From positions 1 to 64,000 of the forward strand of contig UQKW01000006.1 in the NCBI GenBank assembly GCA_900541885.1: a stretch of 64,000 nt of DNA, in the 5' to 3' direction. Every line of letters begins with the position of its first letter. The first letter of the stretch is position 1. The position numbers and the translations under genes are program-made. This DNA comes from an uncultured Collinsella sp. (GTDB lineage: Bacteria > Actinomycetota > Coriobacteriia > Coriobacteriales > Coriobacteriaceae). Under the pieces are notes generated by a model. The model was not told the DNA's origin, made no database searches, and saw only the letters and a program-made list of their open reading frames with translations. Below, piece by piece: positions 33,749 to 43,136 of this stretch.

Positions 33749-36415
33749 CTACTCCTGCACCTTGAGAGCTTCGGCCAGGCCCACACGTTTGATGGAACGC
33801 ATGTGCAGCAACGCCACGACCAGGTAGGTCACAAAGCCAATGCCCACGCACGCCGCCATGGACCAAGCGGGCACGTAGATCTCGATATTGCCGTTGTAGG
33901 CGAGCAGCATCGAGCGGAAGATGACCGTGAGCGAGCCAATAATGACCGGCAGGCTCAGCACGAGCGACGCCGCCACGCACAGCGTGATCGAGCGGATGTA
34001 CAGATGCGAGATCTCGCTGTCGCGATAGCCAAAGACTTTCATGTAGCTGATCGAACGAGCGCTGCGGTCGATCACCGCCTTGGTCAGCAGGTACATAAAC
34101 AGCAGGAAGATAAACACCGCGAGGCCAACCATCATGCCGATCATTTTGCTCATCATGCCGATGAACTGGTCGCCCACGGTCCGCATGTCGTCGGGCGTGG
34201 TGTCGCCGGCAAAGTAACGAGCATCGAGGTCGAGCTTCTCGTCGCTCACATAGCCGTTAAAGTAGGTGGCGTCATTGCCGAACAGCTCGTTAAAGTCGTC
34301 GATGCTCATATAGATATTCATGTCCGACTTTGAGCCCCAGGTGGCGTCCTTGCCCGTGTACTCCAGCGAATAGTCCTTGCCCTCGCACTTGTCGCCGAGC
34401 GTGACCTTCTGCCCCTCGCTCCAGCCAAACTTGTCGAGCAAGCCACCGCCAAAGACAACGCGCCCATCGCCGACGTTGAGATCTTTCCAATAGCGCGAGT
34501 TGGGCGAGATGCCGTAGACGGAAATCGTCTCCTGCCCATTACCATCGCCGCGGTCGTATTGCAGCTGGTAAACGGCATATTTCTCGGCCTGCGCGATTGC
34601 GCCCGCGCCGTTGTCGGTCGTATTGACCGGGTGGATATCATCGTTGTCAGTGTCGATCTTAGAGGCCTTGTCGATCAGGTCGATAGCCTCGTCGCGGTCG
34701 CAGCCGAGGGCATCGGCAAGGTCATCGAGGCGCGCATAAAGCGCATCCTTCTTGTCCTGGACCTTGGCGAGCGCGTCCTGCGCCGCGGCCAGGCTCTCGG
34801 CAGACGGAGCGCTGGTCGCGGCATCGGCTGCTGCCTGCGCTGCATCGGCCGCGTCGTCAAGCTCGTCATCGGCATCCTGAGCGGCAGAAAGCAGTGCGCC
34901 GTCAACCGACTGCAAACGCTCGAGTGCCGACCACTGCTCGCGCTCCTCGGCGGTGCCCTCGAGTTCCAGCGGGGCCTTGAGCGTGTACTGGTGCTCGGCG
35001 ACCAGGCTTGTCTCGAGGCTGTCCGCATAGTGCGTCATCGTGGGCAGAATCGCCAGGCCAAAGAGCAGTAGCAGCGAGGCAAACGCAATGCCCACGAAAA
35101 GCGTGGCGAAGTTGCCCAGATTACGCAGGAAGATGCGCAGGCGGAAGCGCGAGACAAAGCCCATGCGCTCCGGCAGCTGCAGGCCGCGCTTGGTGCCCGA
35201 CTTGCCGCCCGCCTCGTGACGGAGGAACTGCAACGGCGTCTTGCCCATCTTGCGAAGCAGGCCCACCAGCGTGATGAGGATGAGCGCGGCGGCGGGAACC
35301 ACGGCGCACTTCACAAAGATCTCCCAGCTCCAGTACACCTGGAAGGGCGGCAGGCTGTACGAACCGTAATAGAGACTGCGCATGGGCTCGGTAAAGAACA
35401 CAACGCCGAGCGCAGTGCCCAAAAGCGCCGCGACCACGCCCACGATAGCGGGAAGCGCAAGGTAGTGCAGCACGATCTCGCGTCGACGATAGCCGCTGGC
35501 GAGCAGCGTGCCGATGATGGCGCTCTCCTCCTCGATGGTGGCGTCGGTAAGGACCACAAAGACGAACGCCATGATCACGATGATGATGTCGAGCAGCGTC
35601 ATCCACATCATAGAGTCGCCGTCCACGTCATCGCGCGCATAGCCAATGCCCTGATTGGAATCGGCGTCGATCAGATCGTCCACGCGCGCATCAGCGTCGG
35701 TCAGTGCCTCGACCATATCTTGCTCGGCGTCGATGCGGTCCGCGGTGGGGAGGTCGCGATCGGTAAAGGTGAAGGAGTAGGTGTAGGCGGGTGCGCCGCC
35801 GGCATCTTCGAGCGCGGCAAAGCCGCCATCGGTGACCTCGGCCACGCCGTACGTGATGGTGTTCACCGTAAAGTCCGAATTGTTGAGGAACAGCGCCTGG
35901 CTATCGGGCTGGGTCATGATGCCGCAGATGATGTAGGCGCGACCCTCAAGCTCAACCTTATCGCCCACGGCGAGGTCGTTGTTGGTGGCGAAGACACGGT
36001 CGATGGCTACCTCATCGTCCGTCTTGGGCTCCTTGCCCTCACAGTAGGACGCGATATCGACCTTGGTGCGGTGCGCATAGGTGCGCAGCGTGCGCTTGGT
36101 GCCGTCGTCGCCGGCGGTCTTTTTGATGATGGCGTCGATGGAGAAATTCTTGTAGAGCGTGACGCCGCCGACGTCGTCGGCCGCGTCCTCGGCGGCCTTG
36201 AGCTCGTCTTTGGTGGCCTCGAAGGAGGTGGTCACGCGGCCGTCCTCAATCGTGTACGCATCGCGCATGTCGTCGATAAGGCAACCGATGGAATGCGCCG
36301 CGAGCAAAAAGCCCGAGGTGAGAGCGATGCTTCCGCACATAAGCAAAAAGATGCCCAGGTACTTGCCGATATTGCGGCGCAGCTCGCGCGGGAGACGTTT
36401 TGCGAGAGGTGTCAT
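33749..36415 (-). CDS. FtsX-like ABC transporter permease
   Basis: An 888-residue membrane protein with an N-terminal helix (LGIFLLMCGSIALTSGFLLA), a ~230-residue extracytoplasmic domain, three helices (~285-400), a second large extracytoplasmic domain with an Ala/Asp-rich helical stretch (~515-590) and three C-terminal helices (~760-885). This duplicated FtsX layout is typical of MacB/LolE-like or antimicrobial-peptide ABC exporters. The ATG at 36415 starts 8 bases past the ATPase stop. Together they should form a mechanotransmission or export complex. Substrate unknown. Confidence 0.85.
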   Translation of the reverse strand: MTPLAKRLPRELRRNIGKYLGIFLLMCGSIALTSGFLLAAHSIGCLIDDMRDAYTIEDGRVTTSFEATKDELKAAEDAADDVGGVTLYKNFSIDAIIKKTAGDDGTKRTLRTYAHRTKVDIASYCEGKEPKTDDEVAIDRVFATNNDLAVGDKVELEGRAYIICGIMTQPDSQALFLNNSDFTVNTITYGVAEVTDGGFAALEDAGGAPAYTYSFTFTDRDLPTADRIDAEQDMVEALTDADARVDDLIDADSNQGIGYARDDVDGDSMMWMTLLDIIIVIMAFVFVVLTDATIEEESAIIGTLLASGYRRREIVLHYLALPAIVGVVAALLGTALGVVFFTEPMRSLYYGSYSLPPFQVYWSWEIFVKCAVVPAAALILITLVGLLRKMGKTPLQFLRHEAGGKSGTKRGLQLPERMGFVSRFRLRIFLRNLGNFATLFVGIAFASLLLLFGLAILPTMTHYADSLETSLVAEHQYTLKAPLELEGTAEEREQWSALERLQSVDGALLSAAQDADDELDDAADAAQAAADAATSAPSAESLAAAQDALAKVQDKKDALYARLDDLADALGCDRDEAIDLIDKASKIDTDNDDIHPVNTTDNGAGAIAQAEKYAVYQLQYDRGDGNGQETISVYGISPNSRYWKDLNVGDGRVVFGGGLLDKFGWSEGQKVTLGDKCEGKDYSLEYTGKDATWGSKSDMNIYMSIDDFNELFGNDATYFNGYVSDEKLDLDARYFAGDTTPDDMRTVGDQFIGMMSKMIGMMVGLAVFIFLLFMYLLTKAVIDRSARSISYMKVFGYRDSEISHLYIRSITLCVAASLVLSLPVIIGSLTVIFRSMLLAYNGNIEIYVPAWSMAACVGIGFVTYLVVALLHMRSIKRVGLAEALKVQE

Positions 36416-36423
36416 GGCGCCGC

Positions 36424-37149
36424 CTACCAATCGAGCTCGGCGGCCGCAACGGGCGACTCGTTGAGCTCATCCTCGACGATGCGTCCGTCGCGCAGGCGCA
36501 GCACGCGGTTGGCCATGCGGGCGATGGCGGCGTTGTGCGTGACGATGATGATGGTGCAGCCGTAGGTGCGGTTGACATCCTCCATGAGCTGCAAGATTTC
36601 CTTGGACGTCTTATAGTCGAGCGCACCGGTGGGCTCGTCGCACAGCAGCAGGCCCGGGTTTTTGACGAGCGCACGGCCGATGGCGCAGCGCTGCTGCTGG
36701 CCGCCCGAAACCTGGCGCGGGAACTTGTTGCGGTGCTCGTAGAGACCCAGCGAACGCAGCAGGTCATCGATGTTGAGCGGCTTTTTGGACAGGTGTGCCG
36801 TGACCTCGATGTTTTCCTTGATGGTGAGATCGGGCACCAGGTTGTAGAACTGGAAGACAAAGCCCAGCTCACGGCGGCGATACTCGCCCAGGTCGGTAGG
36901 TTTGAGCACCGTGAGGTCGCAGCCGTCCACCAAAATAGAGCCAGCGTCGGCATCCTCCAGGCCGCCGATCAGGTTAAGAAACGTCGACTTGCCCGAGCCC
37001 GAGGGCCCCAACATGACGCAAATCTCTCCGCGGTTGATGGACGTGTCGATGCCGTCGAGCACCGTTAGGCATGCATCTCCATCGCCGTAGTGCTTTTTGA
37101 GATCCTTAACCTGGACGTAGGCTTCCTGCGCTTCCATGGTATCCCCCAT
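36424..37149 (-). CDS. ABC transporter ATP-binding protein (MacB/LolD type)
   Basis: A 241-residue ATPase with Walker A GPSGSGKS, Q-loop FVFQFYNLVPDLT, signature QVSGGQQQR and Walker B LLLCDEPTGALD, the pattern of the LolD/MacB/FtsE group that partners FtsX-like permeases. The start at 37149 is used; an internal ATG four codons later has a GGGGGA site and is an alternative. It precedes its permease by eight bases. Confidence 0.92.
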   Translation of the reverse strand: MGDTMEAQEAYVQVKDLKKHYGDGDACLTVLDGIDTSINRGEICVMLGPSGSGKSTFLNLIGGLEDADAGSILVDGCDLTVLKPTDLGEYRRRELGFVFQFYNLVPDLTIKENIEVTAHLSKKPLNIDDLLRSLGLYEHRNKFPRQVSGGQQQRCAIGRALVKNPGLLLCDEPTGALDYKTSKEILQLMEDVNRTYGCTIIIVTHNAAIARMANRVLRLRDGRIVEDELNESPVAAAELDW

Positions 37150-37230
37150 TGTTAGCCTCGTACTACTTTATGAGCGTAATAGTAAACCTTGGCGAACTAT
37201 TTTGGAGCGAGGTCTGGACTTTATTTCAGA

Positions 37231-38436
37231 CTAGGCGCGGGATTTGGCGCGTGCGAGGGCGAGGCCCGCGGCGGCGATGGCCACGGCGAAGAGTGCCGTG
37301 ACGCCCAGGTCGCAGGCGATGTCGCCCAGCACGGCGGACGTCAAATCCGAGGCGAGCGCCTTGCCGATCGCGTCGTTCACCCAATATGTCGGCACAAAGT
37401 GCGCCACCGTCTGCACGGCCGGGCCCATCAGCGACAGCGGCATCCAGGCGCCGCCCAAAAACGTCATGAGCATGCCGAGCAGGTTGCCCACACCGTTGAG
37501 CAGCTCCTCGCGCGCACCCAGGCTCGACAGCGCAAAGCCAACGGCCAGCGGCGTGCACGCCAGGGCAAACGTCGCTGCCAGCGCCAAGCACACACGGCCC
37601 GCGCCGACCTCGGCGACCGCACCGGCAAAGCCCACGACGCCCATCATGCTCGACACAAACCAGATGCAGACGGTGATCACGGCGGCGGCCGCAAACACGG
37701 CAAGCGAGCGCCGGCGCTCGGAGATTGGACCGGCATCCATACGACGCACGCGCTCGGGCTCGTTCATGCCCGAGAACACCAGACCCACCGACACGATGAC
37801 CGACGAGATAATCGCGTACGCACCAAAGTTGAAATACGACTCGAGCGTGGCGGCGGCCGTCGAGTCGACCTTGACCTGATCGATCTCGACCTCCGCACGC
37901 TTCGCGGCCGCATGCTCGGCCGCCTTGGCGACGTCACCGTTGGAGGCAGTGGGCTCAAGTGCCGCCGCAGCGCCCGCGAGCGAGATCCAGCGCGAGGCCT
38001 CGGCAGACGAAAGCGCCGCCGCCATGGTGCCGGAGCCGTACGTCACGTCGAGTTTGGGCAGGGACTCCCCCGCGCGAGCGGCCGCAACGAGGTCGCCCTC
38101 AAACCCCTCCGGGATAAAGAACACGCAGTCGGCGCTGCCCTTGGCGCTGTTGCTCTTGGAGAGCGCGTCCGCAAGGTCGTAGGTGTCGTCGCCGACGCCC
38201 GTGACCAGCTCAAAGCGCGAACCCAGATGCTTGGTAAGCGCACGCGAAAGGTCGCTGTCGTCGCGGTCGACCACAATCACATTGGCATCGTAGGGCTTGT
38301 ACTCGGTGAGCTGCGACGAGTTCCAGCTCACCGATGCCGCGATGAATACGCCCATGAGCGAGATGAACACCGTATAGATGAGCAGGTAGAACGGGTGCGC
38401 CAGCGCCATGCGAAGCGCGGTCTTAAAGGTGCTCAT
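37231..38436 (-). CDS. ABC-2 type transporter permease
   Basis: A 401-residue permease with an N-terminal helix (PFYLLIYTVFISLMGVFIAA in two halves), an extracytoplasmic domain of about 180 residues and five to six C-terminal helices, the ABC-2/DrrB-YhaP arrangement. GGAAGGAG precedes the ATG at 38436, which overlaps the previous permease gene by 14 bases. It is the last gene of a three-gene exporter operon and probably forms a heterodimer with the paralogue at 38423-39610. Confidence 0.85.
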   Translation of the reverse strand: MSTFKTALRMALAHPFYLLIYTVFISLMGVFIAASVSWNSSQLTEYKPYDANVIVVDRDDSDLSRALTKHLGSRFELVTGVGDDTYDLADALSKSNSAKGSADCVFFIPEGFEGDLVAAARAGESLPKLDVTYGSGTMAAALSSAEASRWISLAGAAAALEPTASNGDVAKAAEHAAAKRAEVEIDQVKVDSTAAATLESYFNFGAYAIISSVIVSVGLVFSGMNEPERVRRMDAGPISERRRSLAVFAAAAVITVCIWFVSSMMGVVGFAGAVAEVGAGRVCLALAATFALACTPLAVGFALSSLGAREELLNGVGNLLGMLMTFLGGAWMPLSLMGPAVQTVAHFVPTYWVNDAIGKALASDLTSAVLGDIACDLGVTALFAVAIAAAGLALARAKSRA

Positions 38437-39610
38437 AGCGGCTCCTTCCAAAGATCAGCGTGGCGGCGGCAACGAACAGCAGCGCCATAAGGACCAGTGC
38501 GCCGGCGCGAACGGCAAAGGGGCCCAGGTCCTCAAAGAAATACAGGCGGTTGAACATGTCGCAGATAAGCTTGACGGGGTTGAGCCAGCACTCGGCAGGG
38601 CAGGCGCGGGCGACGTCGTCGGCAAGCGCCATCGCCGGCTCGCCGTAGAGGCCGGCGAACAGGGCGCACGTGGTAGCAAAGCCCGTAAGGATGCCGGACT
38701 TGGACGCCTTGCCGCCCTTAACGGGAAGCGTGCCCACAAAGAGCCCCAGGCCCGTGGCGGCAAGCGCGGAAGCGGCGCCGCCCACCAGACACAGTCCCTC
38801 GCGCCCGCCAAAGTCGACGCCCACGACCAGGCGCACATAGCCAATCGCGATCGTCATCGAGGCGAAGGAGACCAGCCACGAGCCGACAAAGATGCCGGCC
38901 AGCGACGCCGTCTTGGAAAGGCCGCCCACGCAGCGGCGCGCGCCAAGGCCCGACAGATTGGGCTGCAAATCGACGACGCTCAAGGCAGCAAACTCGGCAG
39001 ACATCATCGCAACCAGGCCAAAGAGCGCGTAGTAGTAGATGACCGTGCCATCGGGCGTGGTGCGCGTCAGGCTAACGCGGCGGGTGCCGCCCTCGAGCGA
39101 CAGGGCGCGCGCAACCGCCTCCGGGTCGGCGAGCGCCGCCGGGTTGTCCTGGGCAATCTGGGACATGAGCTCGGCATTTTGCGTATACGAGCTTGCCACC
39201 GTCTCCAGAATGCTGCGGTCGGTGAGCACCGACGAGGCGCGCGAGTTGTCATAGCTCGAAAGCAGCGTGAGCTTGGGCGTGCCCGCGTCGTCGACCGTGT
39301 AGATGCCCGCGACCTCGCCGGACTTGAGCGCTTTGCGCGCGGCAGCCAAGTCTTCGCACTCGTGGATCTCGAGCAGCTGGTCGTCGCCTCCCTTGGCAAG
39401 CGACGTCGCCACGTCCTTAAAGGTCGAGGCGTCCCAAGCCTCATCCGCCACGACGGCCACCGGCACCGGGTCGACCGTGCCGTCGGAGCTGAGGTTCGCA
39501 AACATAAACATGAACATCGTGGAAAGCGCGACGGGAAAGATCGCGCCCCAAACCCACGTGCTCGGCCGGCGCAGCAGCGTCTTGACCGTGGTGATGATGG
39601 TGTTGAACAT
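38423..39610 (-). CDS. ABC-2 type transporter permease
   Basis: A 395-residue paralogue of the downstream permease: one N-terminal helix (WVWGAIFPVALSTMFMFMFA in parts), an extracytoplasmic domain with DDAGTPKLTLLSSYDN, and five to six C-terminal helices. It lies 9 bases after the ATPase gene and overlaps the next permease. Exporters of this kind move drugs, lantibiotics or lipid-linked molecules; the substrate here is not evident. Divergent two-component genes probably control the operon. Confidence 0.85.
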   Translation of the reverse strand: MFNTIITTVKTLLRRPSTWVWGAIFPVALSTMFMFMFANLSSDGTVDPVPVAVVADEAWDASTFKDVATSLAKGGDDQLLEIHECEDLAAARKALKSGEVAGIYTVDDAGTPKLTLLSSYDNSRASSVLTDRSILETVASSYTQNAELMSQIAQDNPAALADPEAVARALSLEGGTRRVSLTRTTPDGTVIYYYALFGLVAMMSAEFAALSVVDLQPNLSGLGARRCVGGLSKTASLAGIFVGSWLVSFASMTIAIGYVRLVVGVDFGGREGLCLVGGAASALAATGLGLFVGTLPVKGGKASKSGILTGFATTCALFAGLYGEPAMALADDVARACPAECWLNPVKLICDMFNRLYFFEDLGPFAVRAGALVLMALLFVAAATLIFGRSRYEHL

Positions 39611-39619
39611 GGCTGCCCC

Positions 39620-40558
39620 CTAGTCGCGCAGCTCGCGGCCGGTGATCTCGAGGAACACGTCGTTGAGAGTCGGCGGCTCGCTCCACACGCGGCCGAGCGC
39701 CACGTCGGCGGCGCGCAGCGTATCGAGGATGTCGACCAGATTGTGCGGGCTCGCTTCGCAGGTGCAGACGAGCTCGCCGCCCGACAGCCCAACCGAAAGC
39801 ACATGCTCGAGGGCGCGCAGGCGCTCAACCGTGGCGGTCTCGACGGCGCCGACCTCGACGGTCACGCGCTCGCCCATCTGAATCATGCGCTTGAGTTCGT
39901 CGTTGGTGCCCTGCGCCAGCACGCGGCCGCCGTCCATGATCATGATGCGGCTGCAAATCTGCTCGACTTCCTCCATGTAATGGCTGGTATACACCACCGT
40001 GGCGCCCTCGTCGCGCAGGCGGCAGATGCCCTCCAGGATGGCGTTGCGGCTCTGCGGGTCGACCGCCACCGTGGGCTCGTCAAAAAAGATGAGCTCGGGC
40101 TCGTGCGCGATACCGCAGGCGATGTTGAGGCGACGCGCCAGGCCGCCCGAGAGCTTGCCGGGGCGAAACTTGGTAAAGTCGCCCAGCCCGACAAAGTCGA
40201 TCGCCTCGTCCACCAGCGCGCGGCGGCGCTTGCGGTCGTTGACGTAAAGGCTGCAGAAATAGTCGATGTTCTCGCGCACCGTAAGCTCGTCAAACACCGC
40301 CACCTGCTGCGGCACCACGCCGATGCGGCGCTTGAGGTCGTAGCGGGCGGGCGTCATGGGCTCGCCGAACAGCTCGATGGCGCCTTTGTCGTAGGCGAGC
40401 AGCTGCAGAATGCAGTTGATGGACGTGGTCTTGCCCGAGCCGTTGGGGCCCAGCAGACCAAAGATCTCGCCGGGGGCGATGCTCAGGTTAAAGTGGTCGA
40501 GCGCGATAAGATCGTCGTAGCGCTTGACGAGGTTTTCGACGTGGACGATGTCTGTCAT
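39620..40558 (-). CDS. ABC-2 exporter ATP-binding protein
   Basis: A 312-residue ATPase with Walker A GPNGSGKT, signature LSGGLARRLNIA, Walker B LIFFDEPTVAVD and the switch His in YTSHYMEE. The C-terminal ~90 residues form the extra domain seen in DrrA/CcmA-type proteins. The start at 40558 has a GGAAGGA site. It heads the exporter operon and is divergent from the histidine kinase gene at 40758. Confidence 0.92.
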   Translation of the reverse strand: MTDIVHVENLVKRYDDLIALDHFNLSIAPGEIFGLLGPNGSGKTTSINCILQLLAYDKGAIELFGEPMTPARYDLKRRIGVVPQQVAVFDELTVRENIDYFCSLYVNDRKRRRALVDEAIDFVGLGDFTKFRPGKLSGGLARRLNIACGIAHEPELIFFDEPTVAVDPQSRNAILEGICRLRDEGATVVYTSHYMEEVEQICSRIMIMDGGRVLAQGTNDELKRMIQMGERVTVEVGAVETATVERLRALEHVLSVGLSGGELVCTCEASPHNLVDILDTLRAADVALGRVWSEPPTLNDVFLEITGRELRD

Positions 40559-40745
40559 GAGTCGGTCCTTCCGTTGATTGCGGCCCGGTACGATTGCATC
40601 ATCGCAGGAGCGGACGGCGCGCACCAGTGAGCTTTGTCACGAGTGCGGGGGCTCGGTCGCGCGGCCCGCCGACGCCCCCGCTTTGCCGCGCGGGAGGAAT
40701 GTCACGGTTGCGCAGGCGGCCCCCTCCACCACGCGCAGCTTCGCG

Positions 40746-40758
40746 TACAATACCCGTA
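40746..40758 (+). promoter_or_regulatory. -10 element adjacent to the kinase start: possible leaderless mRNA
   Basis: TACAAT at 40746-40751 is followed six bases later by the ATG of the kinase gene, with no Shine-Dalgarno sequence between. Transcription would then start at or next to the A of the ATG. Leaderless mRNAs are frequent in Actinobacteria. The -35 region is weak. Confidence 0.5.
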
Positions 40759-41903
40759 TGAACAGGCTTTTCGACAAATCGATCGTGCTGGCGTGCTGTA
40801 TTGCGGCCGCCATGGGTCTTGCTGTGGACGCTCGCCTGGTCGCGGCGTTTTGCCTTGGCGTTATTGCCACCTCGCTGGCCGAGGTCGCACAGGGAAACCG
40901 CGCCCGCCGTGCGAGCGAGACCGCAAGTTACGCTTACATCATCGCGGCTGTCTTCGTGCCGACGTTTGTGCCGTTTGCGCCTCTCGCCCTCTATGACATC
41001 GCGCGACGCGTGCGCCGTGAACGCATCTGGCCCGCGCTGGCGATTGGCGCCGTGTTTGTCTGCGCGCTTGCCGCGGACCTTCGCGGCGGCGCGCTCACCA
41101 CCCGAACGCTCCTGCTGACCGCTATCCTTTCGGTTGCCGCCACCTTGCTATCGCTACGTACCGCCCAGTTGGAGCGCGAACAGCAGCGCATGCGCCGTAC
41201 CCGCGACGAGCTGCAAGAACGAGCCCTCGCGCTCGAAGCGCGCAACCGTGACCTTGCCGACCGCCAGGACTACGAAGTCGAGCTCGCGACGCTCGCCGAA
41301 CGCGCCCGCATCGCGCGCGAGATCCACGATAACGTCGGGCACCAGCTCACGCGCGCCTCACTGCAGGCCGAAGCCCTACGCGTGGTCCACGCCGACGAGC
41401 CCAGGGTTGCCGCCGATTTCGCCGACGTCAAACGCACGGTTGACGAGGCGCTCCAGCTTGTGCGCACCAGCGTCCACGCGCTCAACGACAACGCCGTCGA
41501 CCTTTCCGTGCAGCTCGAACGCATTGTTGAAGGCGCGCGCTCGGACGGCGGCCCGCAGATTGAGCTTGAAGTTTTGGCCGAGCATGCACCCGCAAACGTC
41601 GCCAACTGTTTTGCGGCGGTCCTGCGCGAGGCGCTTTCCAACGCCATGCGCCACGCTTGCGCCCAGACCGTCACCGTACGATGCATGGAGCATCCGTCGT
41701 TTTACCAGCTCATCGTTACCGATGATGGCGCGGACGCGACCCCGGCGAGCAGCAGCAACGTCGTAGAAGGCATGGGGCTCGCCTCCATGCGCGAGCGCGT
41801 CGAGGCGCTTGGCGGAACCTTCACCGCCGGCCTGCGCGCCGGCGCCCCCGGCTGGCGCGTGTTTGCCACCGTCCCCAAACAGCAAGGAGATGAGGACCGA
41901 TGA
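40758..41903 (+). CDS. Two-component sensor histidine kinase (HisKA_3, NarL/LiaS type)
   Basis: A 381-residue kinase. About four N-terminal membrane helices (~8-130) with short loops suggest an intramembrane sensor; a coiled coil (~135-185; EREQQRMRRTRDELQERA) leads to the HisKA_3 box EIHDNVGHQLTRAS with the phosphorylated His, and the HATPase region has LREALSNAMRHA and GMGLASMRERVEALGG. No ribosome binding site precedes the ATG at 40758. Its last codons overlap the response regulator gene (ATGA). It probably senses envelope stress or a substrate of the divergent ABC exporter. Confidence 0.9.
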   Translation: MNRLFDKSIVLACCIAAAMGLAVDARLVAAFCLGVIATSLAEVAQGNRARRASETASYAYIIAAVFVPTFVPFAPLALYDIARRVRRERIWPALAIGAVFVCALAADLRGGALTTRTLLLTAILSVAATLLSLRTAQLEREQQRMRRTRDELQERALALEARNRDLADRQDYEVELATLAERARIAREIHDNVGHQLTRASLQAEALRVVHADEPRVAADFADVKRTVDEALQLVRTSVHALNDNAVDLSVQLERIVEGARSDGGPQIELEVLAEHAPANVANCFAAVLREALSNAMRHACAQTVTVRCMEHPSFYQLIVTDDGADATPASSSNVVEGMGLASMRERVEALGGTFTAGLRAGAPGWRVFATVPKQQGDEDR

Positions 41904-42529
41904 GGCTCATCGTTGTCGACGACGACCGCTTAGTGGTCGATTCGCTCAAGATTATCCTGGGCGCCCAGCCGCAGATCGAGGTAGTGGGTACCGGCGCCAA
42001 CGGCAACGACGCGGTTTCGCTCTATGCCGAACACGCACCCGATATCGCGCTGCTCGACATTCAGATGCCGGAACGCGACGGCCTATCGGCGGCACGCGAG
42101 ATCCTTGAGCACGAACCCACGGCACGCGTGGTGTTTTTGACGACATTCTCGGATGACGAGTACATTGTGTCGGCGCTTAAACTGGGCGCCCGCGGCTACC
42201 TGATTAAAACCGATGTCGCCGCCATTCCACCAGCGTTGGCGCAGGTCATGGCTGGCAAGCGCGTGCTCGAGGGCAAGGCGATCGAGGACATCGATTTTGA
42301 CGGAACGGACGTCGAGGCGGGCACGCCCCGCCGGCCCGCAGCCTTCGCCAGCCTGACCGACCGCGAGTTCGAAGTCGCCGAACTCATCGCCCGCGGCCTC
42401 GACAACAAAGAGATCGCCGCCACCGCCTACATGGGCGAAGGCACCGTGCGCAACCACATCAGCTCAATCCTGGCAAAGATGGGCCTGCGCAACCGCACGC
42501 AGATCGCTATCGCCTACCTGCGAGGGTAG
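41900..42529 (+). CDS. NarL/LuxR-family response regulator
   Basis: A 209-residue regulator: receiver domain (residues 1-120) with acidic pocket VVDDD, phosphoacceptor Asp53 in LLDIQMP, the Thr in FLTTFS and Lys in YLIKTD; then a LuxR-type helix-turn-helix (~140-205) with LTDREFEVAELIARGLDNKEIA in parts and TVRNHISSILAKMGLRNRTQ. Start overlaps the kinase stop by four bases, which indicates translational coupling. Expected to bind promoters near the ABC-2 exporter genes. Confidence 0.93.
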   Translation: MRLIVVDDDRLVVDSLKIILGAQPQIEVVGTGANGNDAVSLYAEHAPDIALLDIQMPERDGLSAAREILEHEPTARVVFLTTFSDDEYIVSALKLGARGYLIKTDVAAIPPALAQVMAGKRVLEGKAIEDIDFDGTDVEAGTPRRPAAFASLTDREFEVAELIARGLDNKEIAATAYMGEGTVRNHISSILAKMGLRNRTQIAIAYLRG

Positions 42530-42590
42530 TTGCCCGAAGACCGACCGTTCCGGCATAGCAAAATGGCTGCTACCGATTTAAGGCCATTTC

Positions 42591-42742
42591 AAAACTATGC
42601 CGGTTTACGGGGCCAAACTCAGGACCCCCATCCATACCCGCGTTTTCTGCAAAATGACGGCTCGTCTACCTGCGGTTTTATTTTCACGAATATCGGCATG
42701 GTTGGAGACTCGTAACTCAGCCCCGTAAACCGGCATAGTTTT
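42591..42742. repeat. 152 bp nested palindrome, element C1
   Basis: Perfect 22 bp terminal arms (AAAACTATGCCGGTTTACGG plus GG at 42591, complement ending at 42742) enclose a ~75 base core that starts CCATAC, contains TCTACCTGCGGTT and ends GGCATGGTTGGAG. The same core, but different arms, occurs in the element at 42834-42997. It lies between convergent genes. Possible non-coding RNA, terminator or mobile palindrome. Confidence 0.65.
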
Positions 42743-42833
42743 GTTCGGGCGGCCCTGCACGAGTGCCTCCGCCAGCCTCACGGGACCAAAATGATCCGTT
42801 TTCCTCCGCCCCCAAGGGATCAGCCGGAACCGC

Positions 42834-42997
42834 GCGCCACGAAACCGGCCCATCTACTACGTTTGACTCGACACCCCTGACCATACCTTCGTTTTGAGCA
42901 TAACCGCAGGCGTTCTACCTGCGGTTATGTTTTGGCGTTTTTTGGCATGGTTGGAGGTAAGGGGCCAAACGTAGTAGATGGGCCGATTTCGTGGCGC
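42834..42997. repeat. 164 bp nested palindrome, element C2
   Basis: Terminal arms of 32 bases with one mismatch (GCGCCACGAAACCGGCCCAT at 42834 continuing CTACTACGTTTG) enclose a core related to that of C1 (CCATACC..., hairpin ACCGCAGGCGTTCTACCTGCGGT with 8 bp stem, given here as arms ACCGCAGG and CCTGCGGT, then GGCATGGTTGGAGG). Since C1 and C2 arms differ in sequence but both pair, structure seems to be kept. This and C1 occupy most of the 607-base gap 42530-43136. Confidence 0.65.
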
Positions 42998-43027
42998 ACC
43001 CACCTCCCCCACGCACAAAAATGCCGT

Positions 43028-43123
43028 CACGGAGGAGGGAGATGCCTCCGTGGCGGCTGGGGGTGGGGTGGGGGCTACATTTCTGGCTCCCCGCCGGCCG
43101 CCCGGGGCCTTTTGGCCCCGGGC
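43028..43123. terminator. Two GC-rich hairpins after the adhesin gene
   Basis: CACGGAGG/CCTCCGTG (43028-43052) and GCCCGGGGCC-TTTT-GGCCCCGGGC (43100-43123) lie just past the adhesin stop on the minus strand and before the converging response regulator region. Neither has a clear T tract on the minus-strand exit side, so they may work with Rho or protect the mRNA 3' end. Confidence 0.55.
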
Positions 43124-43136
43124 GCTACCAGCGTGC

